From positions 36,992,019 to 37,056,018 of the forward strand of contig CM017563.1 in assembly GCA_007844125.1 (NCBI GenBank): a DNA stretch of 64,000 nucleotides, written 5' to 3'. How positions within the stretch are numbered: position 1 is the first letter of the stretch; each line of letters begins with the position of its first letter. A program made the translations under genes and the position numbers. Under the pieces are notes generated by a model that was not told the DNA's origin, ran no database searches, and saw only the letters and a program-made list of their open reading frames with translations. The DNA is from Sinonovacula constricta. Its lineage: Eukaryota > Mollusca > Bivalvia > Cardiida > Solecurtidae. Positions 12,595-25,990 of this stretch are shown in pieces.

Positions 12595-12890
12595 AAAGTT
12601 GTTTTGTCCAGTATAACTTAACTGACTTTATTGTGGGTCTTATACAAAACCATTAATGTATTCATTACACTAAAATTGTTTTCTTAACCTTATTCAGCAT
12701 TCATCTCAGATTTTTGTTTTTGTAAGGAACATACTTTATATTTAACAATTGACATTTTATATTTGAAGCATATTTACACACTTGTGATATTCGTAAGCCC
12801 AAATTGATTTTTTGATCAACAGAGTTATGTATTGTTCTTCATCTTAGCTTTTCCTTGTTTCTTTTTTCCTTGTTTCTTATTATAAGCGTT
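12595..12890. other. unannotated stretch
   Basis: AT-rich sequence between two SINE remnants. Nothing recognised. Confidence 0.4.
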
Positions 12891-12904
12891 TTTTATTGTG
12901 TTGT

Positions 12905-13000
12905 GTTATACCGCACCAGCATAGTTACGGTCATATTGGCTACGAACAGCTAATAATTTGGGAAAAAAAACACTTGCTTGTTTTCGGTCGCTATCTAGAG
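12905..13000 (+). mobile_element. SINE family B body fragment
   Basis: CCGCACCAGCATAGTTACGG, then TCATATTGGCTACGAACAGC, parallels the minus-strand sequence at 45,820-45,880 and the body of the 5235-5463 copy. A 98-aa open frame here (12,896-13,192) is a by-product of this repeat. Confidence 0.55.
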
Positions 13001-13354
13001 ATTGGCACAAAGCCAGAAAACTTACTAAAACTGTTTAAATCACACTATTCAACTCTTCCGCAAACTGACAAACCTTTAAAGGTGGGAATATTGGGGTTGG
13101 CTCTATTTTGTATGTCTGTTCACAGTTTTGTTGTACCTCTTACACTTGGCTGTCAAGGGAACTCCTTCATCATTTGCCTTTTAATATTATAAGATATGTT
13201 GCTATATGTTTTCATAATTTCTCATTGGTATATGTACATGGTCATTTTGAATAGGCTACCCTATTTTTTCGGTGTCAACGAATGCAACCAGGAAGCGACT
13301 GTGGCATATAAATGAAATACATATTACTTGAATAGACTCGTGTCTTGGAGAAAA
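13001..13354. other. unannotated stretch between SINE B fragments
   Basis: No motif recognised. It may hold diverged SINE B or unrelated sequence. Confidence 0.3.
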
Positions 13355-13450
13355 ACTGATAAACCGCATTTCAGTTGGAAGACCTCACCATATAAGTATT
13401 CTCTCTCTGACCGGCACTAGCGATTACATGGTGAGGGGCTGAGAAGTTAC
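13355..13450 (-). mobile_element. SINE family B fragment
   Basis: AAACCGCATTTCAGTTGGAA corresponds to the gacgcaccgcaaatcagttgga block at 5318-5340, followed by a decayed head region. Confidence 0.45.
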
Positions 13451-14808
13451 AAGTCGAGGAATTATATTAAAAGATTGAGATTCGTTGTAATGATGTTTAC
13501 TCCTTTGAGACTTAAGATGCATAGTTAGTTAGATATTTCCTGAGCAAATGTTTTTGATTTTAAGAGTTATGTTATTATTCATTCCTTCAATCAAGATGTA
13601 GCAATTTGATCAAAAAAGAGAACACGTTTGAAATCCAAATACCAAAACTTGGTAGAGTCATAGTTCATAGCACATAGATGAAAAGTATTAATCTTCGGAC
13701 CAGGTAGCGACAGTGGTAACTACTTGCAATAAAGATATCTTGATTAGTTTGAATGATGTAATGTAACAAGACTCATCCTGGCTGTAGTAAAAATAAAAAT
13801 GCTTACAACTGAACTTTTAAAAAAGTTAATGTGTTCAAAATTTAAAAAAAAAACTGACTCATTCTTGTTAACGAAAGTGAGAAAAATATGTTAAATTTAA
13901 TCACCATGTATTTGTTATTTTGTGCTTGAAATTACTCTAAGAAATACAAAATGATTGCTTTATTTAAGAATAAATTCAGTATAAAGTCATAATTCATGCA
14001 TAAGCGAGTTGAGCTTAAATATGTACATTAATATATTGTTTGTTTGTAATTGACAAAGCATAAAGGTTCATTTACAGTGTAGTTGTCTGTTTTGTGTTCT
14101 CTATCCGAAATTAGACACGTATTATTTAACGATACATTTATATAATTCATACACTGGATTGTAGCTCAAAAGAAATGCTACTTTCAACAGAAAAATGTAC
14201 ACAAATGCACTGCGAAATTTTCCGCTCAAAACGTCTTAAAAGACAATTTGCTTTTTCGTGAAGATCAACTTATTTAAATTAATAATACGGCAAAGGGAGA
14301 CGTATCATTCTACTAATTGTCTTACTGCAATACGCTGTGATGGCTTGTTGCAGGATTGAGCTATTTTAAGTAAATAATAACATTAACTGTTTACAAAAAC
14401 ACACAACTAACACTTCTTTATCCAGTGACAAACTAAAAGCGCAAATAGTTACCGCTCGTCGCAAAGTTCATCTAACATCTAAATTTTCTTTTCTTTTCTT
14501 TTATTGGTGATTACTATCTATTTTGTCATTTAATTCTATAAGGATTGTCACGTATATTTCCTTTGATGGACATTGGACTTTGGTTCCTCACTTCCATGTT
14601 CTTATGAGAAAGATGCTTCAACCACTTACCCTTCTCTGTTTTTTTTTTCCTTAATTCAATAATTGTTGTAAGTCTTCTCGAAAAAATACCTATCTCTCTT
14701 CTCAACACTACGTGGACCTTGTTTTTCAATGACGTCACTTCTTTTGCCATAACTTATTGAACAAAACGTCTGCGTTTGGACATATATTCAAATAGATCGG
14801 TTTTCTGT
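13451..14808. other. unannotated stretch
   Basis: No gene seen. A decayed tRNA-like scrap (GGACCAGGTAGCGACAGTGG) near 13,699 may be a SINE A head remnant. A 74-aa frame at 14,526-14,750 (minus) is unrecognised. Confidence 0.4.
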
Positions 14809-15085
14809 TCATCGCTTGCATTTGAGAAACCCTTGAGGAATAGCCAAGGTAGGATCTCTGTAAAGCCGGTTTAAGCACCCAAGTCGGTCCTTATTACCGA
14901 CTGACCGTTCCAAGGCGCTAACTGTTTGGTTTGATCTTTTTGTTAACCGACTTATCACAGATTTGTTCTTCCTTTCACTATTGGCTTGCACGGGAAAACG
15001 TTGGTCTTGTGCATTTTTATTTTATTTTTGTTTTGTATATTTTGCAATGCTCATAGGACTTGTCATATACATTCTTACTTTTTTG
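14809..15085 (+). repeat. Dispersed repeat family D, copy 1
   Basis: Ordered blocks shared with 16,051-16,295, 29,626-29,795 and 51,401-51,640: AAACCCTTGAGGAA, TAAAGCCGGTTTAAGCACC, TTCCAAGGCGCTAACTGTTT, TTTGTTCTT and GCAATGCTCATAGGACTTG. Short open frames occur on both strands of every copy, but their reading frames are not consistently preserved. I treat it as non-coding, perhaps the 3' part of a LINE or a non-autonomous element. Confidence 0.7.
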
Positions 15086-16050
15086 CTAAAGATAACAAAT
15101 ACTATCAATCTAGTCGGAAACGTTGTCATATATCAGCTACCTGAACTTGGATCTTAGTTTTACATTTGATTTACACAAAACAATACACAGCATCGTAATT
15201 GTAGTTGTAAATTCCTTATGCAATATTATTAAATCGGTTAAATTTAATGTTCACATTAACAAAATCCGAGACAATTTCCCTTGCAATTTTATCCGTTAAT
15301 TTTATGACACAAAAATAATCATTAAAACAGCGGAATCTTAGTTAATTATTTTGTTGGCTATATTTTGCAAAAGCGAAGCAATAAAAATAAATCGATTTTG
15401 AGATTCAAGCAAATATGAATGTATCTCGTACAAAACTTACAGGCAAGCTGTGCACGTCCAAAAATCATTCTTCGAAGTATTCCAAATGGGAACACGGGAA
15501 ACTCGGTACGCTGTTGTTTTTCTTTATGAAAAGCTGCATCAAGATGAACACTGCCACAGCCTCAGCCTCAGGTTTGATTGATCTCAAGGATAGTGTGGGG
15601 AAAACTATAATCTTTCAAGCGTTGTATAAACAGTTCATAAATTTGGTATTTAAATCTAAAACATGATTTATTCTTCAATAAAGATCGTTTGCGGATACAG
15701 GCCGTAGGAAGCTATTCGTTTGAAGGCCAAAACAAAACATTAAATAAATTGCATTTGCACGTGTGAGGTGGTTGTTATTGGTGTTGTTGTTTTTGTCTCG
15801 CTAGAACAAAGTAAATAATTACTCATTGATTTCGACACTATTGCAAAGAAGGAAGGGGTATTTAAATGTCAAAAGCAATGTCATTTCAAAATAAGCATTT
15901 ATAATTACCCTCGAACGTGGACTATCTTTTCCCATAAAATATCCGTTGCTGTGAATATACTCGAAGACGAAATATTGAATTTTTAAAAGAAAACGTAAGC
16001 GTTTAAATAATTATTTGTAAAAAAGAACGGTTTTCTTTTCATTTTATTTA
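15086..16050. other. unannotated stretch
   Basis: Nothing recognised. The 83-aa frame at 15,415-15,666 has no known motif. Confidence 0.4.
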
Positions 16051-16295
16051 GGAAACCCCTCAGGAAGTGCGGGGTTGGAGCTCTGCAAAACCAGATTAAG
16101 AACTCCAGTCGGTATTGTCGACGACCGTTGCAAGGCGTTAACTGTAGTGTTTGCTCTGTTTGTTTCATTTCGCACCACATATTTGTTTTTAATTTTACAT
16201 TTGGCTAGCTTATGAATACATTCGTCCAGTGCCATTTCAGATGTTGGTATATGCTGCAATATTCATAGGACTTTGTCATATGTTCTTGTTCGTTT
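16051..16295 (+). repeat. Dispersed repeat family D, copy 2
   Basis: GGAAACCCCTCAGGAAGTGC, GAGCTCTGCAAAACCAG, GCAAGGCGTTAACTGTAG and ATTCATAGGACTTTGTCATA match the order in copies 1 and 4. It lies only about 1 kb from copy 1, in the same orientation. Confidence 0.7.
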
Positions 16296-16973
16296 TGTGA
16301 AAGGCCATGTCTGCCTTTATCATTTCTACTAGATTATGTGTAGGCATTTAAGTTACGACATAATTGACGAAAAGATATAAGGTGACATTTCATTTAAAAT
16401 AAAAATGATTATTGTGTAACATAAATTAAATGTCTACAAACGTATGTCAATTTGACCTGAGGACGTGGTTAGGAGAAAAATGAAGAGGGTTTTCGTGGAT
16501 TATTCAGCGTTTAATATACCGGGAATAACATAACGTATCACTAAACGTCTCCAATGACATTCTTCCTTCCTAACCATTAAATCTCTTAGTTAGATATGAA
16601 CTGTATCACGTTTAGCTACAGTGATTATGATTTCTAGTTGAAAATTTAAAGTTCGTCCACCTTTATTAAAGATCTACCTTTTATAAACTAAAGGTATTTG
16701 CAATTGAATACTTTCTATACTATTATAAAGCATTATAAACAAAATGAGTTTTGAGTGCTTGCGAATGCATAAAAATGAATATAAAATAAAAGGTCTGCAA
16801 CTATTTCCTTTTATAATTTTATTTCTTAAAGGTATCTTATGGATGAATCAGTGAACGTCAGCAACACAGTAGTATATCAACATAGGCTGTAAGGGTCATT
16901 ACGGAAGAAACGAGTGAATAACTAGAGGTATACATTAATGTCGGAATTGCCAGTGGTACTGCTGATAATAACT
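16296..16973. other. unannotated stretch
   Basis: No gene or repeat recognised. Confidence 0.4.
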
Positions 16974-16974
16974 G

Positions 16975-17024
<50 letters not shown>
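16974..17024. repeat. (TAA)n microsatellite
   Basis: About 17 uninterrupted ATA/TAA triplets. It is immediately followed at 17,025 by CTGGGTAGAACCAGTGGC, a SINE B scrap, so the array probably sits at a SINE end. The polytyrosine frame on the minus strand is an artefact of this run. Confidence 0.95.
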
Positions 17025-17990
<966 letters not shown>

Positions 17991-19090
17991 CAGATCTTTT
18001 TAGATTATTTGCCAAACAAAAGTAGGAATTGAATGTTTTTCAGTTGAAAAGCGACTGTGTTTTCAAAACAAATAAAAGGGAACTATATCATTCGTATTTT
18101 TATTCAAAATTATTCCGTCTGAAATTATTATTATTGTCTGGAAAGCGGTATAAATTTCGATAAATTGAATTGCTATAATTGTCTGGATGAAGACAATTGT
18201 ATGTGACGATGACACGTTTGCACTGAAATCAAATCGTTTAATTTAGCAAGACCGATTTTATTTGGGACAAATCCATCAAAGTTAGAAACAAAACAATTAG
18301 ATAGTTTAGCTAAATCTATATGTTAAAGTAAATTTGATAACAATTTTTAAACAAGTTTGTTGCAGGATAATGAGGCCCAACTATTTCATCAACACAAGAT
18401 AATCAGAAGGCGACTGTCTGCATATTCCTAAGCAAACATGTATCTCTCGTTCTTTTGTATGGATTTTGTCTCGGGTCATATTTTGTGTTCAAACCACCTT
18501 GTTATTGAAAAACGTTATTCTGGCGCAAAAATAAAAGAAAAAATCAATAAACTGCCATTGTCCTCTATTTGATCACGTCGACGGCATTTTGAGTAAATGA
18601 GCTGGATAAGCTTTTATGAGTTTGCAAACAATAAGATGTAACGATAAGATGTTTAGTACAGTTTGAGATTATAATTAAAATGTAATAGCACTAACAAGGC
18701 TCCAAAACACACACCCCCCCCACACACACACATATGTATACGCGCGCACATACCGCTTAAAAAATTTCTTCGCGAATACACTTGTATAGTACTATTTTAT
18801 TTTGTATATATGTTCCTATTACCATAGGACCTTGTCATCTCATCTTATGTAAAATATCTGACTTTAAATTATTTTCATAGTGAATGTAACTTTGGGTTAA
18901 TGCAGCATGTGGTTATAAGCATGAATATGTCAAACAATGTTGTCTGGAATGATTTATGTCAACCAGTCTAACGTAGCTAAGACAAGAATGTCATCGGGGA
19001 TACATTAAAATAATTTAAAACTAGACGAAATAAACTAAAAAATGCAAGTATTGAGCTAATGCCGACATGTGGTAAAATTGACATTTAAAT

Positions 19091-19094
<4 letters not shown>
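17991..19094. other. unannotated stretch
   Basis: Contains a short C-run/CA-repeat patch (18,707-18,750). A likely truncated family D scrap (ACCATAGGACCTTGTCAT, near 18,820) is also present. No gene seen. Confidence 0.4.

Positions 19095-19121
<27 letters not shown>
19095..19121. repeat. (AT)n microsatellite
   Basis: Thirteen AT dinucleotides. Confidence 0.9.
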
Positions 19122-19938
19122 CAGGAAACATTTTCCGCATTCCGGAAAACTAAGGTATCTGCTATTATCAACAAATGTACCTCTTTCATGTAGAAGAACT
19201 TATTGACCATACTCTGTGATAAAAATCATTCATAATATTTAATGCAGCAACGATTTAATGCCAATATCCGGACCAACTTTGGTAGAAATTCAATTAAATA
19301 TTGTGCATAGAGTCTTCACAAGCTAAAATATTACGACTGATGAAAAGACTTAATTTTTAGCATAAATCCAAATATGCACGTTTCCATGTGATGTAATCTG
19401 CATCAGATGTCTTATCGCATACGTTTTTGTTACCTAAATATAACATAATCATGTCAAAATTCATTTACATCTTTTCTCTAAAAAAATGGAAACGTGTTTG
19501 TAACAGAGAACACGTATTTGTATCATGTTTAGCTATAGCTTAGTCTTTTTTCTTATCTCATGAAAGAGGGTAGCACATAGTACAGGTCAGCAAAAAACAT
19601 TTCCATGAGCGCGGTTGTACTTTTTTAACTTTGTAAGCGTATGTTATAACGGTTTTTATATATTTCACAAAGACATCTAATGCATAAGTGACGCAATAAA
19701 CTTTTTAGAAAAGGTGACCTCTTCATTTTTTTTAACGAAGGTTGTTAAAGTTTTCAATTTGATTTAAGTTACACGAAAGATTTGTATGAGTTGTGATAAA
19801 GAAGCATTTGTCTAGATAATTTATTGGTTACGTGTCGTCTCTCAGTCTCTCATATATCAGACCTCATGTTGTAAAGCAGCAAGCTATCATTTGTATATTT
19901 TTTCTTTTCTTTTTAGTAAAATTAGTGAATACGTTGCA
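19122..19938. other. unannotated stretch
   Basis: AT-rich sequence with no gene or repeat recognised. Confidence 0.4.
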
Positions 19939-20252
19939 CCGGACCTAGTAGTGCTATCGGTAGAGCGTCGGCTCCAGGTACGGGAGGCCCTGATCCAAGG
20001 CCGCGACATACCCAAGTCGTTAAAAATGGTAGTGGTATAGCTCTCTTGCTAACGCTCAAGCAAATATAAGGGTAGTTCCACGAGTGTTTTGCCGGGTGTC
20101 AAAATAATGTAAATGGGTGTAGTATCATGCCAGGTGTTCACGGCATGCTACACAGTAAAGGCAGCTCTCTGTTTCAAATGGACACCGTCTCCAGATAATT
20201 GAACTCCGGTTGATAGGACGATAAACCCACTAAATATAAACATAAATACGTT
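19939..20252 (+). mobile_element. SINE family A, third full-length copy
   Basis: The head (CCGGACCTAGTAGTGCTATC, GTAGAGCGTCGGCTCCAGG) has lost about ten bases across the B box (now CCTGATCC). The body keeps GGGTAGTTCCACGAG, CAGGTGTTCACGGCATGC and GACACCGTCTCCAGATAA. Loss of the B box suggests it cannot be transcribed by Pol III. Confidence 0.85.
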
Positions 20253-21394
20253 GCAAAATGTTTGTTATTTAATTTTACATTTATTTTAACTTTGTACAGT
20301 TTGCAAGGCTGTTTAATTGTTAAGATTTTACTATGATTGCAACAAATAATCTTCCAACAATTAAAATCGGGCAATAAAAGTCAGTTGTGTGATTTTCTAT
20401 TATAAATGAGATTCAAAAGTCTTTGCACCCTTTCAAAAAATCGTAAAATCAGACATTGTTATTCAAACAATAAAGATAAGGGGTCATAGATATATATCAA
20501 CTATACCCATTACTTCAAGCTTAATGCCACAAAACAAATTAGGTAATCGTTTGTAATTTTAAAGGTCTGTGTTTTATTTCATTTATAGCGTTGTCTAAAA
20601 TTTAAAACGGCTATTAAACACATGGAATATATTTCTGATGAGTCTGGATACAGTATATCACTTCAGGCTTATTGAAAAGAACTAAAAGAGTCATAATGCA
20701 TTAACACATTAGTTATATATTCCAAATTAGTACCAGTGGGGTCTCTGTTTTGCAAACGCGTCTGTCAAAAATAATGTTTTCTAAAAGAACAAGTTATTTT
20801 AATCTATTTTTCCATTATCTTTTTGTTAGTTCAGTCATTTTGCAAGCATCAGGCTGAAACTGGTTCAAACACACTGTTCGCTAGTGATGTGTATGTATTT
20901 AAAGAAAACGTTTTATTGAACTTCGTGATTTTTTTAATATTATAACAGTTTGCCTTCTTGCACATATAAAGCAACAATTATAACATGTCATAATAGTTCA
21001 TTCGACTACACTGTTAGTCAATGATTTTGATTCTGTGCCATTTTGAACGATTGCACAGACATGCAGGATTTGAGCGTGTGCCTATTAAACTACTCTAATT
21101 ATATTACATTGTTTCAAGGCACATGTGTCTAAATGAAAGTAATGTGACTTTGGTAATATGCATTTAATATAACAAAACACTAATAGTTAAGAGTTATAAA
21201 CTGAGAGACACGGCAGATAGTTAAAAGTTATACAATGTATAAACTAGTTAGAAAAATGTAGTGGTAAATTGTCACAAAGATCTTAAGTTCAACACATGTT
21301 AATGGGTTATTACATTTTCTTATTTTTGTTGTAAACTAGCTTTTGAAGTACATGTCAACGTTAAAAATATGGTAATTATAGTGACGTCTAGTTT
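20253..21394. other. unannotated stretch
   Basis: AT-rich sequence with no gene or repeat recognised. Confidence 0.4.
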
Positions 21395-21535
21395 TTAATG
21401 GTGGAGGAATTCCAAGATAAAAATTTGGGTAGAACCAAAGACGCACCGAAGATCAGCGAGAATGCCACCCCCACCCCACACCACCTCCCCTCCCGTTAAC
21501 CTTTGATCGGTACTAGAATCCGCGCGGTGAGCGAG
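21395..21535 (-). mobile_element. SINE family B fragment
   Basis: TTTTTAATGGTGGAGGAATT, then GGGTAGAACCAAAGACGCAC and CGAAGATCAGCGAG, follow the order of the SINE B body. The head at the right end is decayed and replaced by a C-rich patch. Confidence 0.55.
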
Positions 21536-24310
21536 CAAGAAACCATTTTGGTTTTATTACGTTTTGTCAAGCGTTATGGACAAAACACTAAAATAACTTT
21601 TAAGGCATTACAAGTTCAGTCAGATCTATCAGAATATCTTATATTGAAATTCATGATTTGCGACCTTACCTCAATGCTTCAACGCATGGATCAAACAATT
21701 ACCGATCGATGTGTTGTCTCTTCTGGCTCGTTGCAGCTGGTGTGCCAGGAAAGTGTTCCGTTATGTAATCCAAGAGTTTTAATTCCGGTGATTAAAAGTA
21801 CAATGGCCACTAAAACGGGCATATCCTCACAGAAGTATTGCTATTTATTTAAAGCGGTAATTTACACATACGAATACATTTGATTTGCTGTTTGCAACAA
21901 TTTTCACATGAAGTAGTCTGTAGCTATATTTTATTTTTTATATTTATTTTTATTTTGCAAGCCCTGTAAACATGTTCTGGTTTCCTTATTGCCATCCAAA
22001 GTAAATATAAAAAGATATTTTTTGTTGTTTAATTGTTACCAAAATTGGTATGCGCGAGTGTCACTAGTTCCAAAGTGTCCATATGGCACGCACATTGTAC
22101 ACCAAGGAAATCACTTGGCCCTTAAATGCTGCTAAATGCTATTATCTATGACTAATAAGCAATAGTCCCGTATGGACAGCCACGGTATTGAAAATCATAT
22201 AACTGATTAAACTGCCTAATTGTTAGTTTCTTTTAAAATTGTCATAGCGTAAATTACCAACCTTAAACCGACCTGATTTCCGAAATTCACGGCAAAACAT
22301 CTCCTTTGTAAGTCCACTGATGTACACCCCAAAACATGTCCTAGTATCAATGAAATTGCCAAAAGCTTCCATAACTCGAAATAAGCCCAGACCAACGAGA
22401 CATATCCGAAAACAACTTAATGCAATGTGACATTACCCACATAGAGAAAACCTAACAGTAACGGCCTTGAAACAGACAGAAAGCGAAAGGACAGTTTGGG
22501 AACCACAAACTTGGTTTTTGGACCACTGTAAACTCGCCCTTTAGATAACAATTGTTCATCGGAAATGTCAACAGTAAAACAAGTGACCTTGTGACACTGA
22601 TTCGCGTTTCTTGATAAGTAGAGGTCTGGTGAACTGATCATTTTGGTACGAAGCCGTCGATCGGTCACTTGCTCAATTTAAAACCTCATATTACATCTTG
22701 TACAAAACGTGGTTTAAATAAACTATACACACTCCTGAAACATTTTTCTGCTTCCTTTACCTATTAAGTCTCCAGATATTGTGGAATAGGCGCTACAGGT
22801 AGATGGGTTTTGTTAGTCTAAAAAGTTGTCCAACAACAATTAAATCTAAATTCCAACTGCAACATCACTGTTGCACAATGTACTTGTTGCTATAAAGGCG
22901 TTAAACACCAATTCTGAACTTATCGGTTTTAGCCCCAGGTACAAAGTGATAAGGAAATAACTATTTAGGTTAATAATGTGAACATCGATTTTAATACAAA
23001 ACAGGACGATAAATAAGCTATACCTTTACGATATTGTTGTGACCTTGCACAAGTTTTTTTTTACATTTATAGACTGTTTATTTATTTGTGTCTTCTTTTT
23101 CACCAACATTCAGCAAAATGTAAATCGTCTCTGCTATTACTCGACGAAGTAGACCAAAATTAATGTCAATAGGCAGGCGATATCTCAGTCACATAACTAC
23201 AACTTCACCTGAGTGATAAAAAAACTTGTACAGCAATTACAGCTTCGCATGATTAGTAAAAAAGTAAAAAAAACGAGTTTGCCAAAGACTGAAATCCCCC
23301 GAACTTGTCTTCAAAATACGTGATACAGCACTGACAAGAGTTTTAATTCTCTGAGAGTCAACTTAACTACTGAACATTTTTAAATAGATAATTTATAATC
23401 CTAATGCATATTTTTTAAAGTCTATTGGATTCTCTTTTTATTTGTACACCAATTAATAAAATCTATACTAAACTGCAAAATAATAATAGTTTTGCTAACT
23501 AAGACTAGGTCTGACTCAATTTTCCATAATACATGACTCCTTGGCAGCAAAGTAATTAAATCAGCAAAATATTTGCATGGAGGATACTGTGCTTCTGTCT
23601 GCATGTTTAAATCAGTAAAGCCGGCATGATCACGTGCTTGACAACTTTAAATAAAGTAAGAACTTCACACACTTATGACTGTATAGCGTGCATGATAACC
23701 AATCTTCGTTTCTATGCAGCTTAATTTGTTTTAGTGCGTTAAATCCCTTAGGAAATCGGTCTGAACCTTTAATATAAATTTAACATTTTGCAATAATTTA
23801 AATCAAGATCTGAAAATCTGTTCATTAAGTACATATTTAAAACCACACCACACCGATTTACGGCATTGTGTCACCTGCTTACTGTTCCAGAAGTTACTCA
23901 GGACTTTTTTGAGAGTAAAAAGACAATCCGTACTATATGCAATACCATTGTGAAGCCTTTACGATGTCTCGGATTAAACCATATATTTCCGCACAGCCAA
24001 CGTCCAATTTGTTTAATCTATACAGTAAAACTTACATTATTGTATCTCAAGGTTACCTTGTAATGTGCTACACGGGCATTAATTTATCATACCCAGAGAA
24101 TTTGTTCTATTTACAGTCGTTAACTGTGGTTGATAATGTTTTAATATGTGTTTTGTCAAATCCTGTTCACATTTGTAAATAAAATGTGTTTGGCGATTCC
24201 TTTTATCTACATCACTTCATCCTTACAAACATATTGCATGTAGGTATAGGAACATAGTATTTGTATTGTTGTTTTGTTACATCTCACCGACGCAATTAGG
24301 AAGAGCCTAA
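21536..24310. other. unannotated stretch
   Basis: The 126-aa plus-strand frame 21,503-21,883 is the longest non-repeat frame in this part of the window. It begins inside the SINE B fragment, has no recognisable domain and no visible splice context, so I do not call it a gene. Nothing else recognised. Confidence 0.4.
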
Positions 24311-24390
24311 TCTTACGCCTGGGTAGAATTTCAGGCGCACCGCATGTTAGCTGGAAAATATTCCCACAAGGAGGCTCTTACCTCTATACG
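24311..24390 (-). mobile_element. SINE family B fragment
   Basis: GCCTGGGTAGAATTTCAGGC, CGCACCGCATGTTAGCTGG and a TTCCCACA block match the SINE B body order. The rest is lost. Confidence 0.5.
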
Positions 24391-25879
24391 GTCTTGTGCA
24401 GTGATCGACCTTGTTGGCTTTGCCCAAACATTCGTCTGGTCTTGCTTAACAACACTTGCTTACTGACGTTAGAAGAACAAAATTGTGTCGCTACATTATG
24501 TAGCATGGACCACTGTATTATCGTCGTACTTGTTTGACTAATCTATGATGTGTATGCATTACAATATCAACTTATAAACTTTGAATTTGTTAAGGACAAC
24601 TTACCTCTAAACCAACAAAATACCATAAAATCAACTTTTTTTTATAAATCTTGGTCAAAGCCATTCTGTGTTGATTTGCATGTTGAAATATTCGGAATAC
24701 GTCGGTAATAGAGATGCGACGATAAAACAGAGTTCGAGTATAATAGACTTGCACAAACATCGTAATAGGCGTATATATGTCCTATGACTATTTTTGTCAA
24801 TTTAACTTTTCCGAGATGTGCATTTTAATTTGTCTCTATACATGTTTTGTACTGCTTTAACCATAATGCCAAATCAAGTCATGAATAACTTACCCGATTG
24901 CATAGTCTATAATACATAATGTTTAGACACTGGACACTGAATACTGACCTGTACTAACATGGTAATGCAGTACCATGCTTTATTCGGTTTGTTGATCACC
25001 CCTTTCCTACAAGTATACGATATATATATATTAGAATGGATTTAGTGATAGAAGCTTTAACATAAAGCTAGTATACCAAAATATATGTCATCGCAATTTA
25101 TTTACATTTAATAACTCTCTTGATTATTGCCAACACGGTGTGGGCGCATTTATTATGATGTTAACTTTCATTCTTGACCACGTAAATGATATTATAATAC
25201 AATTGCAAGAGACATTTGCTTAAATATTTCTGTGAAAATCCAAAACTATAGCACATGCAATAAAATACAAGTGTATTAGCATTTGGATTAATAATAAAAG
25301 TAGTTTTTGACAACATGTACTATTTGCACGAACTATGTCAGTTTCAGTTCCGTTTAACACTGATGACTCTGAGGGGATAGCTGGCATGTGAATTGGTATT
25401 AACTGTACATCCACAGAAAAAAGACAACAACTTGTGGACATCCTTGAGACATTGACATCTTCTTTGTGTAAAATTAGTCAAAGTCAGTATTAAATAGTAC
25501 TAATATGAATCTGCCTGTTGAACTATTACAAGTTGGTATTGTTACTTGAATGTTACAAATCCTCGTAGTTATATGTATTAGAACATAATAATCATAGATA
25601 AAAGGCTGTTTTTCTTTGGCATGTGTTTTTCAAACACAGATAAAAATATTTGTCATCCTTGGGCCGCGACATTATTTCTTCAAACAATAGTCAAATATCC
25701 ACAATATGTAGCCGTTACCTGTACAAGTGGAAATGATCAGCAAATGGAAATTACAACGATTATGATTTGCCTGTGTAAGATACCTGATTGTTTGCACCTG
25801 TGCAGATCAACCCAAAGGCCATGGAAACAAATATATTCGTATTTTCTTTAACCAACTAACTATTTCATGGTGTTTACTG
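24391..25879. other. unannotated stretch
   Basis: No gene or confident repeat. A 76-aa frame at 25,621-25,851 is unrecognised. Confidence 0.4.
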
Positions 25880-25934
25880 CTCTCTTTCTCTCTCTCTCCC
25901 TCTCTCTCTCTCTCTCTATCTCTCTCTCCCTCTA

Positions 25935-25983
<49 letters not shown>

Positions 25984-25990
25984 TCTCTTT
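25880..25990. repeat. (CT)n microsatellite
   Basis: About 110 bp of CT repeat with occasional CCC, TA and GT interruptions. Confidence 0.95.

Noticed and set aside
21503..21883. 126-codon open frame as a possible host gene
   Set aside because: Starts inside a SINE B fragment, shows no domain, no paralog in the window and no convincing splice sites. In AT-rich DNA of this length a frame of this size can occur by chance.
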